Shown piece by piece: positions 6,948-13,813 of a DNA stretch of 36,295 nucleotides (positions are counted from its first letter, which is position 1; each line of letters opens with the position of its first letter). The stretch is from a virus, in IMG/VR virus record IMGVR_UViG_3300022413_000023, positions 1 to 36,295 of that record; one strand, 5' to 3'. A program made the position numbers and the translations under genes. The notes beneath the pieces were generated by a model. That model was not told where the DNA came from and did no database searches. It saw only the letters and a program-made list of their open reading frames with translations.

Positions 6948-7361
6948 ATGACACGCATCCCCATCCAGCCGTGCTTCCGCGAGGAGCACATGCAGATCCA
7001 GCTCGCGTCGATCCTGAAGATGGACGGCGTGCTCAAGCCTGGTGTCGTCTTCCACCACTCGCCGAACGAGACTGCGATGGGCGCACGGTGGGTGACGAAG
7101 CTGCTACGGAGCGGCATGCAGACCGGCTGGCCTGACTTTGAGTTCGTCGACAACTTCGCCGACATCTACTCGTGCGCTCGCTTCTCGGCGTTGGAGTTGA
7201 AGATGCCTGGCGGTTCGCTGTCGAAGGCACAGCGCGCGACACGTGACCGGCTGAAAGCGACGGACGCCAACTGGCACTGCGCTCGGTCGATTCCCGACGC
7301 TCTCGAGACACTCCAGGAGTGGGGCCTCGTGCGTCGGGACGTGGAGTGGTTTGAGCTGTGA
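6948..7361 (+). CDS. VRR-NUC domain nuclease
   Basis: A 137-residue protein of the PD-(D/E)XK superfamily, VRR-NUC type. It shows the expected order: an N-terminal E-x-x-x-Q helix (EEHMQIQLASIL), G-W-P-D (residues 63-66), E-L-K (residues 84-86) followed by GGSLSKAQRATRDRL, and a terminal helix ending LQEWG. D, E and K are the likely metal and catalytic residues. Such domains occur in phage replication modules and in FAN1, and some cut branched DNA. ATG 6948 is kept because the helix with E14 belongs to the domain; ATG 6990 has a closer GAGGAG but would remove it. With the DnaA-like gene this suggests a replication/recombination set. Confidence 0.75.
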   Translation: MTRIPIQPCFREEHMQIQLASILKMDGVLKPGVVFHHSPNETAMGARWVTKLLRSGMQTGWPDFEFVDNFADIYSCARFSALELKMPGGSLSKAQRATRDRLKATDANWHCARSIPDALETLQEWGLVRRDVEWFEL

Positions 7362-7618
7362 CGGACTGGTGCTGGCTCGCCGCAGACGCGGCCAAGGTGC
7401 GACCGTGGAAGGCCCGGAAACACAGCGGGGAAACGGTGGGATGAAGAACCACACGAAAAACGCGCCCCCACCAGTGGGCACCAGTCCGAAGACATTGGAT
7501 CGAAGGGAGTTTCGAGTCGCCTCGTCGGCCTCGAAGGAGGTGGGCGTGGAACTTTCTGGGGAGACGAAGCGCCCAGACGAGGCGGCTCGATCACGATCAT
7601 CACACACAAGGAGGCACC
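7362..7618 (+). other. Weakly coding gap with two possible tiny coupled ORFs
   Basis: A 28-residue ORF at 7358-7444 starts with GTG in the VRR-NUC stop (GTGA) and ends in ATGA with a 68-residue ORF at 7441-7647. The overlaps resemble the real genes around, but the second ORF is low-complexity and runs 29 bases into the well-supported gene at 7619. I regard both as unproven. A ribosome site AAGGAGGCACC closes the gap. Confidence 0.25.
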
Positions 7619-7858
7619 ATGATCACGAACAAGATGGTCAGGTATGAGGCGCCGGAAGGTGGGACGGGTTGGTTCGACATCACGGAGGTGCTGAGCGTGG
7701 CGCCGTGGAAGGGGCTCAAGGACGAAGCCAAGGAGCAATACCTGATTACGTTCCGTGGACACGAAGAGGGCTTTGGCATGACAGCGCGCCCGCACGCGGT
7801 CCGAGCGAAGAGGACCGAGGCGCTGGAAGCTATCTTCGCACAGCACTTCAACGCGTAA
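7619..7858 (+). CDS. Small hypothetical protein with AAGGAGGCACC leader
   Basis: A 79-residue soluble protein. The start is fixed by AAGGAGGCACC directly before the ATG, the extended ribosome-site motif that recurs through this genome. The sequence has a small beta segment (GTGWFDITEVLSVAPW) and a C-terminal helix. It has no cysteine and no recognised family. Confidence 0.6.
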   Translation: MITNKMVRYEAPEGGTGWFDITEVLSVAPWKGLKDEAKEQYLITFRGHEEGFGMTARPHAVRAKRTEALEAIFAQHFNA

Positions 7859-7875
7859 AACGAAGGAGGCACCCC

Positions 7876-8691
7876 ATGATCGACTTTGCTGCCATCGCGT
7901 TCTCGCTGATCGTGGCGAACGCCGACACGCTGCAGCACCAGGTGGACGTCTGTGGTCCACGCGAGGAGCTGATGGAGTACGCGTCGCCGCTGACCTTCTG
8001 GTCGGAAGCGATCGACGCCCAGCAATGCACGCCGCTCCAGATCGAGAACGGCCAGTGCATCGAGGACGGTCCCGGCCGACAGTCCTTCCGCTACCGCTAC
8101 CAGACCAGCGAGGGAATCAAGGTCCTCGTTGCCCTCCAGGAAGGCGACCAGACCGTCCTCGAGGACCACAGGCAGCTCGACACGCAGCCCTATTGCAACG
8201 TCGGGTTGCTGGTGGAGCCGGGCGCCTATGAGCCGTTCTTCATCACGGTGCTCACGCCACCGCTGAGCTCATCGCTCGTCGGTACGTCGCTCGACATCGA
8301 CGAGTACTGGGAGGCCTACGGCATCAACCGGTGCGGTCCGAACCCGTTCAAGTTCGCCGGCCACACCCCGGCCGAGGCCCACCTCCACGCGGCCCAGGTG
8401 GCGAGCGGTCACTTCCACCTGATGGACCTCCTCACGGGCAACCTGGAATGGCGCCTGATCGGGGCGTGGTGCGAGGGCTATGTCTCCTACCTTCGGAACC
8501 AGAACCTGGGCTTCATGGTGCCGCCCGAGCGCCGGGAGTTCCGCACCTGGCTCTTCGATCAACTGGAGATGCTCGACCCGTTCAACATCTTCGGCGACGC
8601 CGATACGGCGGTCGAGGAGGGCGAGGCGCCACCGATCGAACCCGAGCTCGAGTCGGCGACGTGGACCGATGTCAAGGGGGTGTTCCGATGA
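7876..8691 (+). CDS. Probably exported protein sharing the W-x-x-[IAV]-K tail
   Basis: A 271-residue protein; GAAGGAGGCACCCC sits directly before the ATG. The first 17 residues (MIDFAAIAFSLIVANAD) look like a short signal sequence but lack the usual basic residue, so export is likely rather than certain. Five or more cysteines are spread through the mature part. The C-terminus, ESATWTDVKGVFR, matches the tails of the lipoprotein at 3747 and the secreted protein at 4215, which is the best link between them. No enzyme motif was recognised. It overlaps the next gene by 4 bases. Confidence 0.6.
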   Translation: MIDFAAIAFSLIVANADTLQHQVDVCGPREELMEYASPLTFWSEAIDAQQCTPLQIENGQCIEDGPGRQSFRYRYQTSEGIKVLVALQEGDQTVLEDHRQLDTQPYCNVGLLVEPGAYEPFFITVLTPPLSSSLVGTSLDIDEYWEAYGINRCGPNPFKFAGHTPAEAHLHAAQVASGHFHLMDLLTGNLEWRLIGAWCEGYVSYLRNQNLGFMVPPERREFRTWLFDQLEMLDPFNIFGDADTAVEEGEAPPIEPELESATWTDVKGVFR

Positions 8692-8873
8692 TCTGGTACG
8701 CGCTTGCGTTCCTGCTCGTGTGCGTCATAGCGGCGGTGTTGGGGCACGCCCACCGACAACCGAGCCAGTGGGACCAATACATGGCGAGCCACCAGGCGGC
8801 CGACAAAGCCGAGGCGCGGCGCCGAGGCGAGTGGATGGACAAGCGACAGGTGCTTGAGGATGACGGGCAATGA
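8688..8873 (+). CDS. Small N-terminally anchored membrane protein
   Basis: A 61-residue protein starting in an ATGA overlap. Residues 2-20 (IWYALAFLLVCVIAAVLGH) are one membrane helix; the rest is a charged helix. It may work with the exported protein just upstream. The topology resembles small spanins or holins only in size, and nothing more can be said. Confidence 0.5.
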   Translation: MIWYALAFLLVCVIAAVLGHAHRQPSQWDQYMASHQAADKAEARRRGEWMDKRQVLEDDGQ

Positions 8874-9112
8874 GCAACTTCCTACAGACGCTCTCGATCC
8901 GGTTCCACGGACACGGACGCCGGACCGAGCCCATCGCGGGCGTCAAGAAGACGCCGATCCTCCTGAACCTCGACCTCATCACCGCCGCTTGCCCGGACGC
9001 GTCGGAAGACCGATCGCAGGTCTGGTTTGCCAACGAGGACGAGCCTTACGTCATCGAGATCGCGTTCGATAAGCTCGCGATCCTTCTCGGCTGTCGTGAT
9101 GGACCGGGTTGA
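8870..9112 (+). CDS. Small hypothetical protein
   Basis: An 80-residue soluble protein with an ATGA start overlap. It is mainly short beta strands (KKTPILLNLDLITAACP, QVWFANEDEPYVIEIAFDKL). No family recognised. The next gene starts inside its 3' end. Confidence 0.5.
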   Translation: MSNFLQTLSIRFHGHGRRTEPIAGVKKTPILLNLDLITAACPDASEDRSQVWFANEDEPYVIEIAFDKLAILLGCRDGPG

Positions 9113-9284
9113 GTCGGAGCTACGGGCGGAGGTGGCTGGGCTGCGATCGATGCTTGGCCTGGTGAAGACGCACCTGCTCGCCGGCCGGACGACCGACGCC
9201 ATCGCCGTCATCGAGGACACCTTGCTCGAACGCAAGCGCGAGCGCCGACGCAAGGCCGCCAAGGCCAGGCGGGAACGCAAGTGA
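9099..9284 (+). CDS. Small coiled-coil protein with basic tail
   Basis: A 61-residue protein: ATG 9099, or the GTG at 9096 just before it. Residues 1-45 make a leucine-rich helix. The last 17 residues are almost all Arg, Lys and Ala (RKRERRRKAAKARRERK), so nucleic-acid binding is likely. It ends in a GTGA overlap with the next gene. Confidence 0.5.
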   Translation: MDRVESELRAEVAGLRSMLGLVKTHLLAGRTTDAIAVIEDTLLERKRERRRKAAKARRERK

Positions 9285-9508
9285 CGCACTACGAGAGTGA
9301 TGCGAGCTTCAAGCATTCACAGGAGGTGGCGGCACGGCTCTTGCGGCACGACCTCGGCATGTCGCGGCACTGGCGTAATAGCGCCTACGACTACCGTCGC
9401 GCCGTCTGTAGGGACGGCATCGTGCAGGCCAGGTACACCACGCGCTGCGCGAAGCTGGTCAAGTGCCCACGGTGCCGCAACTGGCTGCGCGGCAACCACC
9501 GGATCTAA
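9281..9508 (+). CDS. Small zinc-finger-like protein
   Basis: A 75-residue basic protein with a GTG start in GTGA overlap. Cysteines near residues 43, 56, 62 and 65 (the last three in CAKLVKCPRCRNW) could form one zinc site beside Arg-rich stretches, suggesting DNA or RNA binding. Family not recognised. Confidence 0.5.
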   Translation: MTHYESDASFKHSQEVAARLLRHDLGMSRHWRNSAYDYRRAVCRDGIVQARYTTRCAKLVKCPRCRNWLRGNHRI

Positions 9509-9523
9509 ACTAGGAGGCACCCA

Positions 9524-10003
9524 ATGGGAGTTAGCACCGACGCTTTGCTCTTCTGGGGCATCGCGTTCCCCGACGAGTACGACAGAGAAGAGGAACGCGA
9601 CGACGACGAACCGAACCCGCTCCGCTCGGACTGGGAGACGGTCTACTGCGAGGCCCGCGGCCTCAAGCGACCGCACGTCGACTGGATCGAGGACGGCAAG
9701 CACGGCTGGGATCCCGCCACACCCGAGCAACGCCAGGCACTCGACGCCTACCGCGAGGCCAGACGGCAGCTCATCGACGCCTGCCCCTGCGAGATCACGT
9801 TCCATTGCAGCAGCGAGTCCCCGATGCTTGTCGTCGCGCTCAAACGGACGCTACAAAAGGCTCGCCGAGGGTACCCCGTCGAGCCCGAGCTATCGATCAT
9901 CAGTGTCGACGAGCGGGCTGCCTTCGAGGAGTTCATGGACCTGCTGAAGATTCCATCCGACGGACACTGGCCGCGCTGGTGGCTCGCGAGCTATTGGGGA
10001 TAA
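9524..10003 (+). CDS. Conserved-looking phage hypothetical protein
   Basis: A 159-residue protein; TAGGAGGCACCCA precedes the ATG and fixes it. The N-terminus MGVSTDALLFWGIAFP is of a type I recall at the start of many phage hypothetical proteins. The middle is very acidic; later parts alternate helix and strand, with a CPCEITFHCSSES segment. No function is known to me. Confidence 0.55.
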   Translation: MGVSTDALLFWGIAFPDEYDREEERDDDEPNPLRSDWETVYCEARGLKRPHVDWIEDGKHGWDPATPEQRQALDAYREARRQLIDACPCEITFHCSSESPMLVVALKRTLQKARRGYPVEPELSIISVDERAAFEEFMDLLKIPSDGHWPRWWLASYWG

Positions 10004-10005
10004 CA

Positions 10006-10341
10006 ATGCCAAACGACGAAAACAGCAGCATCGCACTCTGGTCGCAGACGCTCATCCTCGCTTGCATGGAGGCCTTGACCACCGCGAACGAAGTGTTCGA
10101 GAAGGCGGGCTCGGGCGAGCGCGCCGGCTGTATCGTGGTGCCCTACATCGTCAGCCCTGACGACACGGTGACCTCTGGCATTGCGGTCGATCACGATCTA
10201 GGCGCCGCGATGCGGAGAGAACCAGCCATCGCGAAGGCGGCAATCATTGATCTACTCGACGGTGCTCGGAAGATGATCGAGGACCCAAGCGGCGCAACCG
10301 AGATGGAGATCGTGGTGAATCGTGAACCCGACTCAGAGTGA
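10006..10341 (+). CDS. Hypothetical protein at the convergent junction
   Basis: A 111-residue soluble alpha/beta protein. ATG 10006 follows GGGGATAA, a modest ribosome site. It is the last rightward gene before the leftward block, and its 3' end overlaps the 3' end of the opposite gene by 9 bases, leaving no room for a terminator between them. Family not recognised. Confidence 0.5.
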   Translation: MPNDENSSIALWSQTLILACMEALTTANEVFEKAGSGERAGCIVVPYIVSPDDTVTSGIAVDHDLGAAMRREPAIAKAAIIDLLDGARKMIEDPSGATEMEIVVNREPDSE

Positions 10342-10842
10342 TAGCTCGTCCAACGCGTTCTGCAGATCGTCGATCACCGCGTCCCGCCACTCCTCCACCG
10401 TCTCGGGCAGCCCGTCCGATGGACCATCCTCGTGCGTGTCCAGCGCCTCCCCAAGCCCCTCACCCCACGACTCGCACTCGTCGGCTTTCTCTTCCATCTC
10501 CGACTCCATCGCGCTCATCAACTCGCCAGCCTCCCGGTACTCCTCCGCCACCTCTGAGGCCTCCGACGCCGCATCATCCACGACCGACCGCAGCGATTCC
10601 AGGTCCCCATCCCACTCGTTCATCGCGTCCTCCACGTTCTCCCGCGCCGCGTACAGCCGGCTCAGCTTGTCCGAACCCGTCATCTCCGACGGTCGCCACG
10701 TAGCACAGGCCTCGTGGCGTGCCTTCTTAGGCCCATAGCGGGCCTTGATCCACTTATAGCCTACGCCTGCACTGATCGGCCGCTCACAGGCCTCACACGG
10801 CCCCTGTGCCAACCTCGCCTTCTTCACGTGGTGTACTCGCAT
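10333..10842 (-). CDS. Zinc-binding protein with acidic coiled-coil tail
   Basis: A 169-residue protein on the minus strand. GAGGAGGCACCCGAG before the ATG fixes the start at 10842; the open frame continues upstream without a better site. Residues 17-47 hold CEACERPI and H-x-x-C, making a C-x-x-C...H-x-x-C zinc knuckle with basic residues. From about residue 60 on it is helical and very acidic, a likely coiled coil. It might bind nucleic acid or act as a DNA mimic through the acidic part; neither is shown. Confidence 0.6.
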   Translation of the reverse strand: MRVHHVKKARLAQGPCEACERPISAGVGYKWIKARYGPKKARHEACATWRPSEMTGSDKLSRLYAARENVEDAMNEWDGDLESLRSVVDDAASEASEVAEEYREAGELMSAMESEMEEKADECESWGEGLGEALDTHEDGPSDGLPETVEEWRDAVIDDLQNALDELSL

Positions 10843-11009
10843 CTCGGGTGCCTCCTCACTTCTGGTTAGTAATTGACCACCGCCACTCGTGCGCTTGCCA
10901 CCGCCCCTGGCGGATGTTTTGAAGGGGGAGCGATACGGCCGCTCAGCGTAACTCCCACGCTCGCGGTCGTTTCCAGGAACCCGCAAGCCGTCGCTCCCCA
11001 AAACTGTCT

Positions 11010-11303
11010 TTAGTCGACTTTGATCACCATCAACTTGTCTTTTGGGATCAACGCGACGATCTCTTCCCACGTCGGCGCGTCTTTCTCGCCCAAGAACTCC
11101 TCTGCCAGACGACCACCAGAGCCAAACTCGTGCGTGTAGACCGGCCGGCCGAGTGTCGCTTCGACGGCCTTATGAAACTCGTGGAAGGGCATGCACAAGC
11201 GTTGCTGGAACAACTGAAATTCGCAGCGCTCGTGGCTGTTCATGTCCTTCCAGGCACCAGATTCGGCCATCGCGATCGCTTGCTCTTTGGTTAATTGTTT
11301 CAC
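11010..11303 (-). CDS. DUF7736-like phage protein
   Basis: A 97-residue protein starting with GTG 11303, 6-7 bases after AAGGAG. The pattern LTKEQAI near the N-terminus, then F-x-x-F-H-x-x-[VA]-E-x-x-L-G-R-P-V-x-T-H-E-F, matches what I recall of the DUF7736 family of phage proteins. Function unknown. It follows the C5 methyltransferase by 10 bases and is surely in the same transcript. The 167 bases beyond its stop (10843-11009) hold only a short GC hairpin near 10901-10913. Confidence 0.65.
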   Translation of the reverse strand: MKQLTKEQAIAMAESGAWKDMNSHERCEFQLFQQRLCMPFHEFHKAVEATLGRPVYTHEFGSGGRLAEEFLGEKDAPTWEEIVALIPKDKLMVIKVD

Positions 11304-11313
11304 CTGGTTCTCC

Positions 11314-12246
11314 TTATGCCGCCAGCAACGCGCCGACGAGTGCCTTCGCCTGTGGTGGGCACACGGCGTTACCGAGGCCCGTGATGATCTGCGCCCGCGT
11401 CGCCCCCTCGGGCCAGCGGTAGTCCTCGGGGAAGCCCATCGCGCGAGCGTTCTCCCGTACGGTCAGCGGCCGGTAGTGGTCGCCGTCGACGACCACCCAT
11501 TGGTCGCCCGTCGTGATCGTGCGGATGGGCTCGTCGAGCGCGACGCCGGGGTGGTTCGTGACGTGCTGCGATAGAAACCGTCGCCCGAGCCGCTTGCGTC
11601 CGCGTGCGATCCGCTCGCGTACCTTCTCGGTCGCCTGGTCGACCGGCCGCCACCTGCCCTGGTCCCAGTCGATCGACGGGCCGAACGCGGGCTCGACCGT
11701 CGATGGGTTGAGGTCGAGCCGTACTGGCTTCCGCGTGCCGGTGATGAAGAGGCGGCGCCGCCGCTGCGGTACGCCGAAGTGCGATGCGGTCAACACGTGC
11801 TCTTGTAGGTGATAGCCGAGGCGCCTGAGCGCTTCGAGCCATAGGTCGTAGAGGATCCAGTCGCTGCGCATCGAGGGTACGTTCTCGACCAGTAGCACGT
11901 CGGGTTGCGTGACCTGGGCGCAGTCGACGACCGCCCAGGCCGTTGCGCGGAGCTTGTCGTGGTAGACACGGCGCCGGGGTCGTGAGGCCGAGGAGTTGCC
12001 CTGGCACGCTGGTGCGGCGAGGAGCATGTTGAAGTCCGGTAGCGTCGTCCAGTCGGCCTCCTCGAGTCGGGCGCATCGGTGCTCGGCGCCGGGGTGGTTC
12101 ATCGCGTGCGCGTCGACCGCGAACTGCCAGTGGTTTGCGCAGAAGACGATCTCGGCGCCCGCGTGCTCGGCGCCGATCGATAGTCCGCCGCAGCCTGCGA
12201 AGAGGTCGGCGGCCTTCATGAGTCGAGCGGGTTGATTCGTTGCCAT
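11314..12246 (-). CDS. C5-cytosine DNA methyltransferase
   Basis: A 310-residue Dcm-family enzyme that transfers a methyl group from S-adenosylmethionine to C5 of cytosine. Visible motifs: I, DLFAGCGGLSIG (14-25); IV, APACQGNS (78-85) with catalytic Cys81; VI, ENV (121-123); VIII, QRRRRLF (161-167); X, GNAVCPPQA near residue 292. Motif IV lacks the usual second proline (PPCQ becomes APACQ). The target recognition part between VIII and X is short. No restriction enzyme is nearby, so it probably shields phage DNA from host restriction or marks it for other use. The start overlaps the 3' end of the preceding leftward gene. Confidence 0.85.
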   Translation of the reverse strand: MATNQPARLMKAADLFAGCGGLSIGAEHAGAEIVFCANHWQFAVDAHAMNHPGAEHRCARLEEADWTTLPDFNMLLAAPACQGNSSASRPRRRVYHDKLRATAWAVVDCAQVTQPDVLLVENVPSMRSDWILYDLWLEALRRLGYHLQEHVLTASHFGVPQRRRRLFITGTRKPVRLDLNPSTVEPAFGPSIDWDQGRWRPVDQATEKVRERIARGRKRLGRRFLSQHVTNHPGVALDEPIRTITTGDQWVVVDGDHYRPLTVRENARAMGFPEDYRWPEGATRAQIITGLGNAVCPPQAKALVGALLAA

Positions 12247-12449
12247 GCCCTCGGTCGCTGGTTGTCGTCCGCGCCGATGATGATGTCAGCAGGATCGGTG
12301 AGTGGCGTCGAATCGGTGCGTGCTTCGATTCGCAGGCTGTCGAACGCGGTCGCCTTGTCGATGCCATTGCCGACAGCGAGCACGAGGTCTTCCTCGATCC
12401 CTTCCTCGATCCCTTCGCCTCGGATGTCTACGGTGATGTGGAGTTTCAC
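12216..12449 (-). CDS. Small hypothetical protein
   Basis: A 77-residue protein. The GTG at 12449 follows GGAGGGCACCCC and overlaps the stop of the ORF before it (GTGA). It has an acidic repeat (GEGIEEGIEED) and a mixed alpha/beta remainder. It overlaps the methyltransferase start by 31 bases, suggesting coupled expression. Family unknown. Confidence 0.5.
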   Translation of the reverse strand: MKLHITVDIRGEGIEEGIEEDLVLAVGNGIDKATAFDSLRIEARTDSTPLTDPADIIIGADDNQRPRAWQRINPLDS

Positions 12450-12670
12450 GGGGTGCCCTCCGGTTTGGGGTAGCGGCTGGCGACGCATCGGGCGCACGTC
12501 TTGCAGCGGTCGGCCTCCGGTAGCTTCCACCAGGCGGCGAACATCACCGTGCGGTCGGTGAACGACCAGTTGTACCAGGGCTTGCCGTGTCCGCAGGCGG
12601 TCTCGACGAGGCCGAGCGGATCAGGCGCGTGGAGCTTGGCGCCCCGACGAGGCGCCGGGGGCGCGGCCTT
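12446..12670 (-). CDS. Start-less Cys-rich ORF, possible TGA-readthrough extension
   Basis: A 74-codon frame without ATG, GTG or TTG except a late GTG-ATG pair near residue 47. It is in the same frame as the gene ending at 12671 and is separated from it only by TGA. The first 18 residues are linker-like (KAAPPAPRRGAKLHAPDP). The rest looks like a real small zinc protein: ACGHGKPWYNWSFTD, then CKTCARC. Its stop overlaps the next GTG (GTGA), the style of real genes here. Either the TGA is read through, a non-standard start is used, or the N-terminus is lost. Confidence 0.4.
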   Translation of the reverse strand, partial: KAAPPAPRRGAKLHAPDPLGLVETACGHGKPWYNWSFTDRTVMFAAWWKLPEADRCKTCARCVASRYPKPEGTP

Positions 12671-12679
12671 TCAGGCCGC
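12663..12679 (-). promoter_or_regulatory. Hairpin straddling the TGA stop
   Basis: GCGGCCT and AGGCCGC pair perfectly (7 bp) around GAA; the TGA of the minus-strand gene lies in the loop and top of the stem. A second hairpin with GGCGCC arms follows within 25 bases on the same strand. No T-run follows, so it could be an RNA element affecting termination of translation as well as a weak terminator. Confidence 0.5.
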
Positions 12680-13189
12680 ACCCTTGTCAGCACCACTCTT
12701 CACGGTCGCGCGCCATGCCTTCGGGTCGACCACCTCGGCCGAGTCGAGCGGGAAGCTCTTTTTCGTCCGCGACCACTTGCCGCTGCCGGTTCGGCCGCAG
12801 CCGGTGAAGCTGTTGCTACCAACCTCGCGTACGATGTAGAAGCCCTGCGACATACCCGAGTCGCGGACCTGCACGATCGCGCCAGGCTCGATGCCATCCT
12901 CGGTCGCGAGGTCGTTCTTCGCGGCGCCGTTCGTCTTGGCCTTGGCGGCCTTGGCCTTCTTCCCCTTGGGCTTCGGCTGGCCGTTCGTCTCGGTGACCGT
13001 ACCGCCGAGGAAGGTGCGTAGCTCGTCCATCTTGCCGGTCGATGCTAGGCGGAGCACGGTGCTCGCGTACCGCGTGCCCTTGCCCTTGCCCAGGATACGC
13101 TCGGCTGCGGCGTGGATCGATGCGCGCTCTTCGGCGGGAATGCGGACCGCAAACGTGCAGAGTTCGGTGGAAGGATTCTTATTGGCCAT
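12671..13189 (-). CDS. Possible ribbon-helix-helix DNA-binding protein with Lys/Ala linker
   Basis: A 172-residue protein on the minus strand; CGGAGGCACCCG before ATG 13189 fixes the start. Residues 10-60 start with a strand (TFAVRIPAEERASIHAAAER) and continue with two helices, in the pattern of ribbon-helix-helix repressors. Residues 70-95 are a Lys/Ala-rich linker (PKPKGKKAKAAKAKT). The last 75 residues look like a small beta barrel. It may regulate its own leader, which carries a repeated 12-mer. The stop is a TGA in a hairpin with an open frame beyond it. Confidence 0.5.
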   Translation of the reverse strand: MANKNPSTELCTFAVRIPAEERASIHAAAERILGKGKGTRYASTVLRLASTGKMDELRTFLGGTVTETNGQPKPKGKKAKAAKAKTNGAAKNDLATEDGIEPGAIVQVRDSGMSQGFYIVREVGSNSFTGCGRTGSGKWSRTKKSFPLDSAEVVDPKAWRATVKSGADKGAA

Positions 13190-13246
13190 CGGGTGCCTCC
13201 GTTGGTGTGGTGTGGTTGCTACTGAAACCGGCGCTCGCCCATCGTG

Positions 13247-13322
13247 CCCCGCCGTCGCGGGGTGGTTGCGCTTGGCACGCTCCTCGGCCAGTAGCTCGCC
13301 GCTGCCGCGACCGTCGCGGGGT
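13247..13322. repeat. Repeated 12-mer with hairpins in the leftward leader
   Basis: CCGTCGCGGGGT occurs at 13252-13263 and 13311-13322. Each copy takes part in a small palindrome: CCCCGC/GCGGGG at 13247-13262 and CCGCGAC/GTCGCGG at 13305-13319. They lie upstream of the possible ribbon-helix-helix gene, where autoregulatory sites are common for that family. Confidence 0.4.
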
Positions 13323-13331
13323 TGGCGATAA

Positions 13332-13532
13332 CTATCGACTCGGATCGATGAGCGCCTTGTTGCTCGACCAGACCGGCCGGCATTGTGGCGTCTCGCAGGC
13401 GATATTGTAGCTCGTCGCGACGCGTATCCACACGATGCCGTCGTCTAGATCCTGTTCTGGCAGGTGTTTTTCGCAGCGGATCTCGCCATCGCACTCGCCA
13501 GTCTCGGGATTGGTCGCTTGGTAAAGTTTCAC
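13332..13532 (-). CDS. Small Cys-containing hypothetical protein
   Basis: A 66-residue protein on the minus strand. GTG 13532 lies 5-6 bases after AAGGAGGGCG, which fixes the start. Four cysteines (CDGEIRCEKH, then CETPQC) form two pairs suited to one zinc ion. It is the first gene of the leftward block. Family unknown. Confidence 0.5.
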   Translation of the reverse strand: MKLYQATNPETGECDGEIRCEKHLPEQDLDDGIVWIRVATSYNIACETPQCRPVWSSNKALIDPSR

Positions 13533-13813
13533 GGCGCCCTCCTTGATTGTTCAGCTTACCTCGTTCGGCGCGTCCGGAGCCTTGGGTTTGCGTGGTGGGC
13601 GTTGCCGCCGTTGCCTTCCGTGCTCTCCCGGCTCGCGCCGCACGCCCATAACCCATTGCAAGGCCTGGTCCACAAGCTATGATCGCGTAACTCCGCATGG
13701 AATCGTCGAGCGCCGACCGAGCTCGGGTCGTCACACCCAGACATCTGTGGCAGATTGCACTCCGGGCGTTGCTTTTGGCAGTATGTGGATCAGAGAAGGG
13801 GGGAGGCACCCAC
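13533..13813. other. Divergent intergenic control region
   Basis: It separates the leftward block from the rightward head operon. It contains the rightward promoter candidate at 13656-13683 and the GGGGGAGGCACCC ribosome site of the methyltransferase (13798-13810). An in-frame ATG at 13697 lies here, but its extension would be a low-complexity N-terminus without a ribosome site, so I treat the region as non-coding. I could not find a convincing leftward promoter. Confidence 0.5.
13656..13683 (+). promoter_or_regulatory. Candidate sigma70-like promoter for the rightward head operon
   Basis: TTGCAA (13656-13661, 4 of 6), a 16-base gap and TATGAT (13678-13683, 5 of 6). It lies in the divergent gap about 130 bases before the methyltransferase start, the natural place for the promoter of the methyltransferase-terminase transcript. 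Confidence 0.5.

Noticed and set aside
13697-13813. Upstream ATG extension of the N4/N6 methyltransferase
   Set aside because: The extension has no ribosome site and no family-like sequence, while the TTG at 13814 has the strong GGGGAGGCACCC leader.
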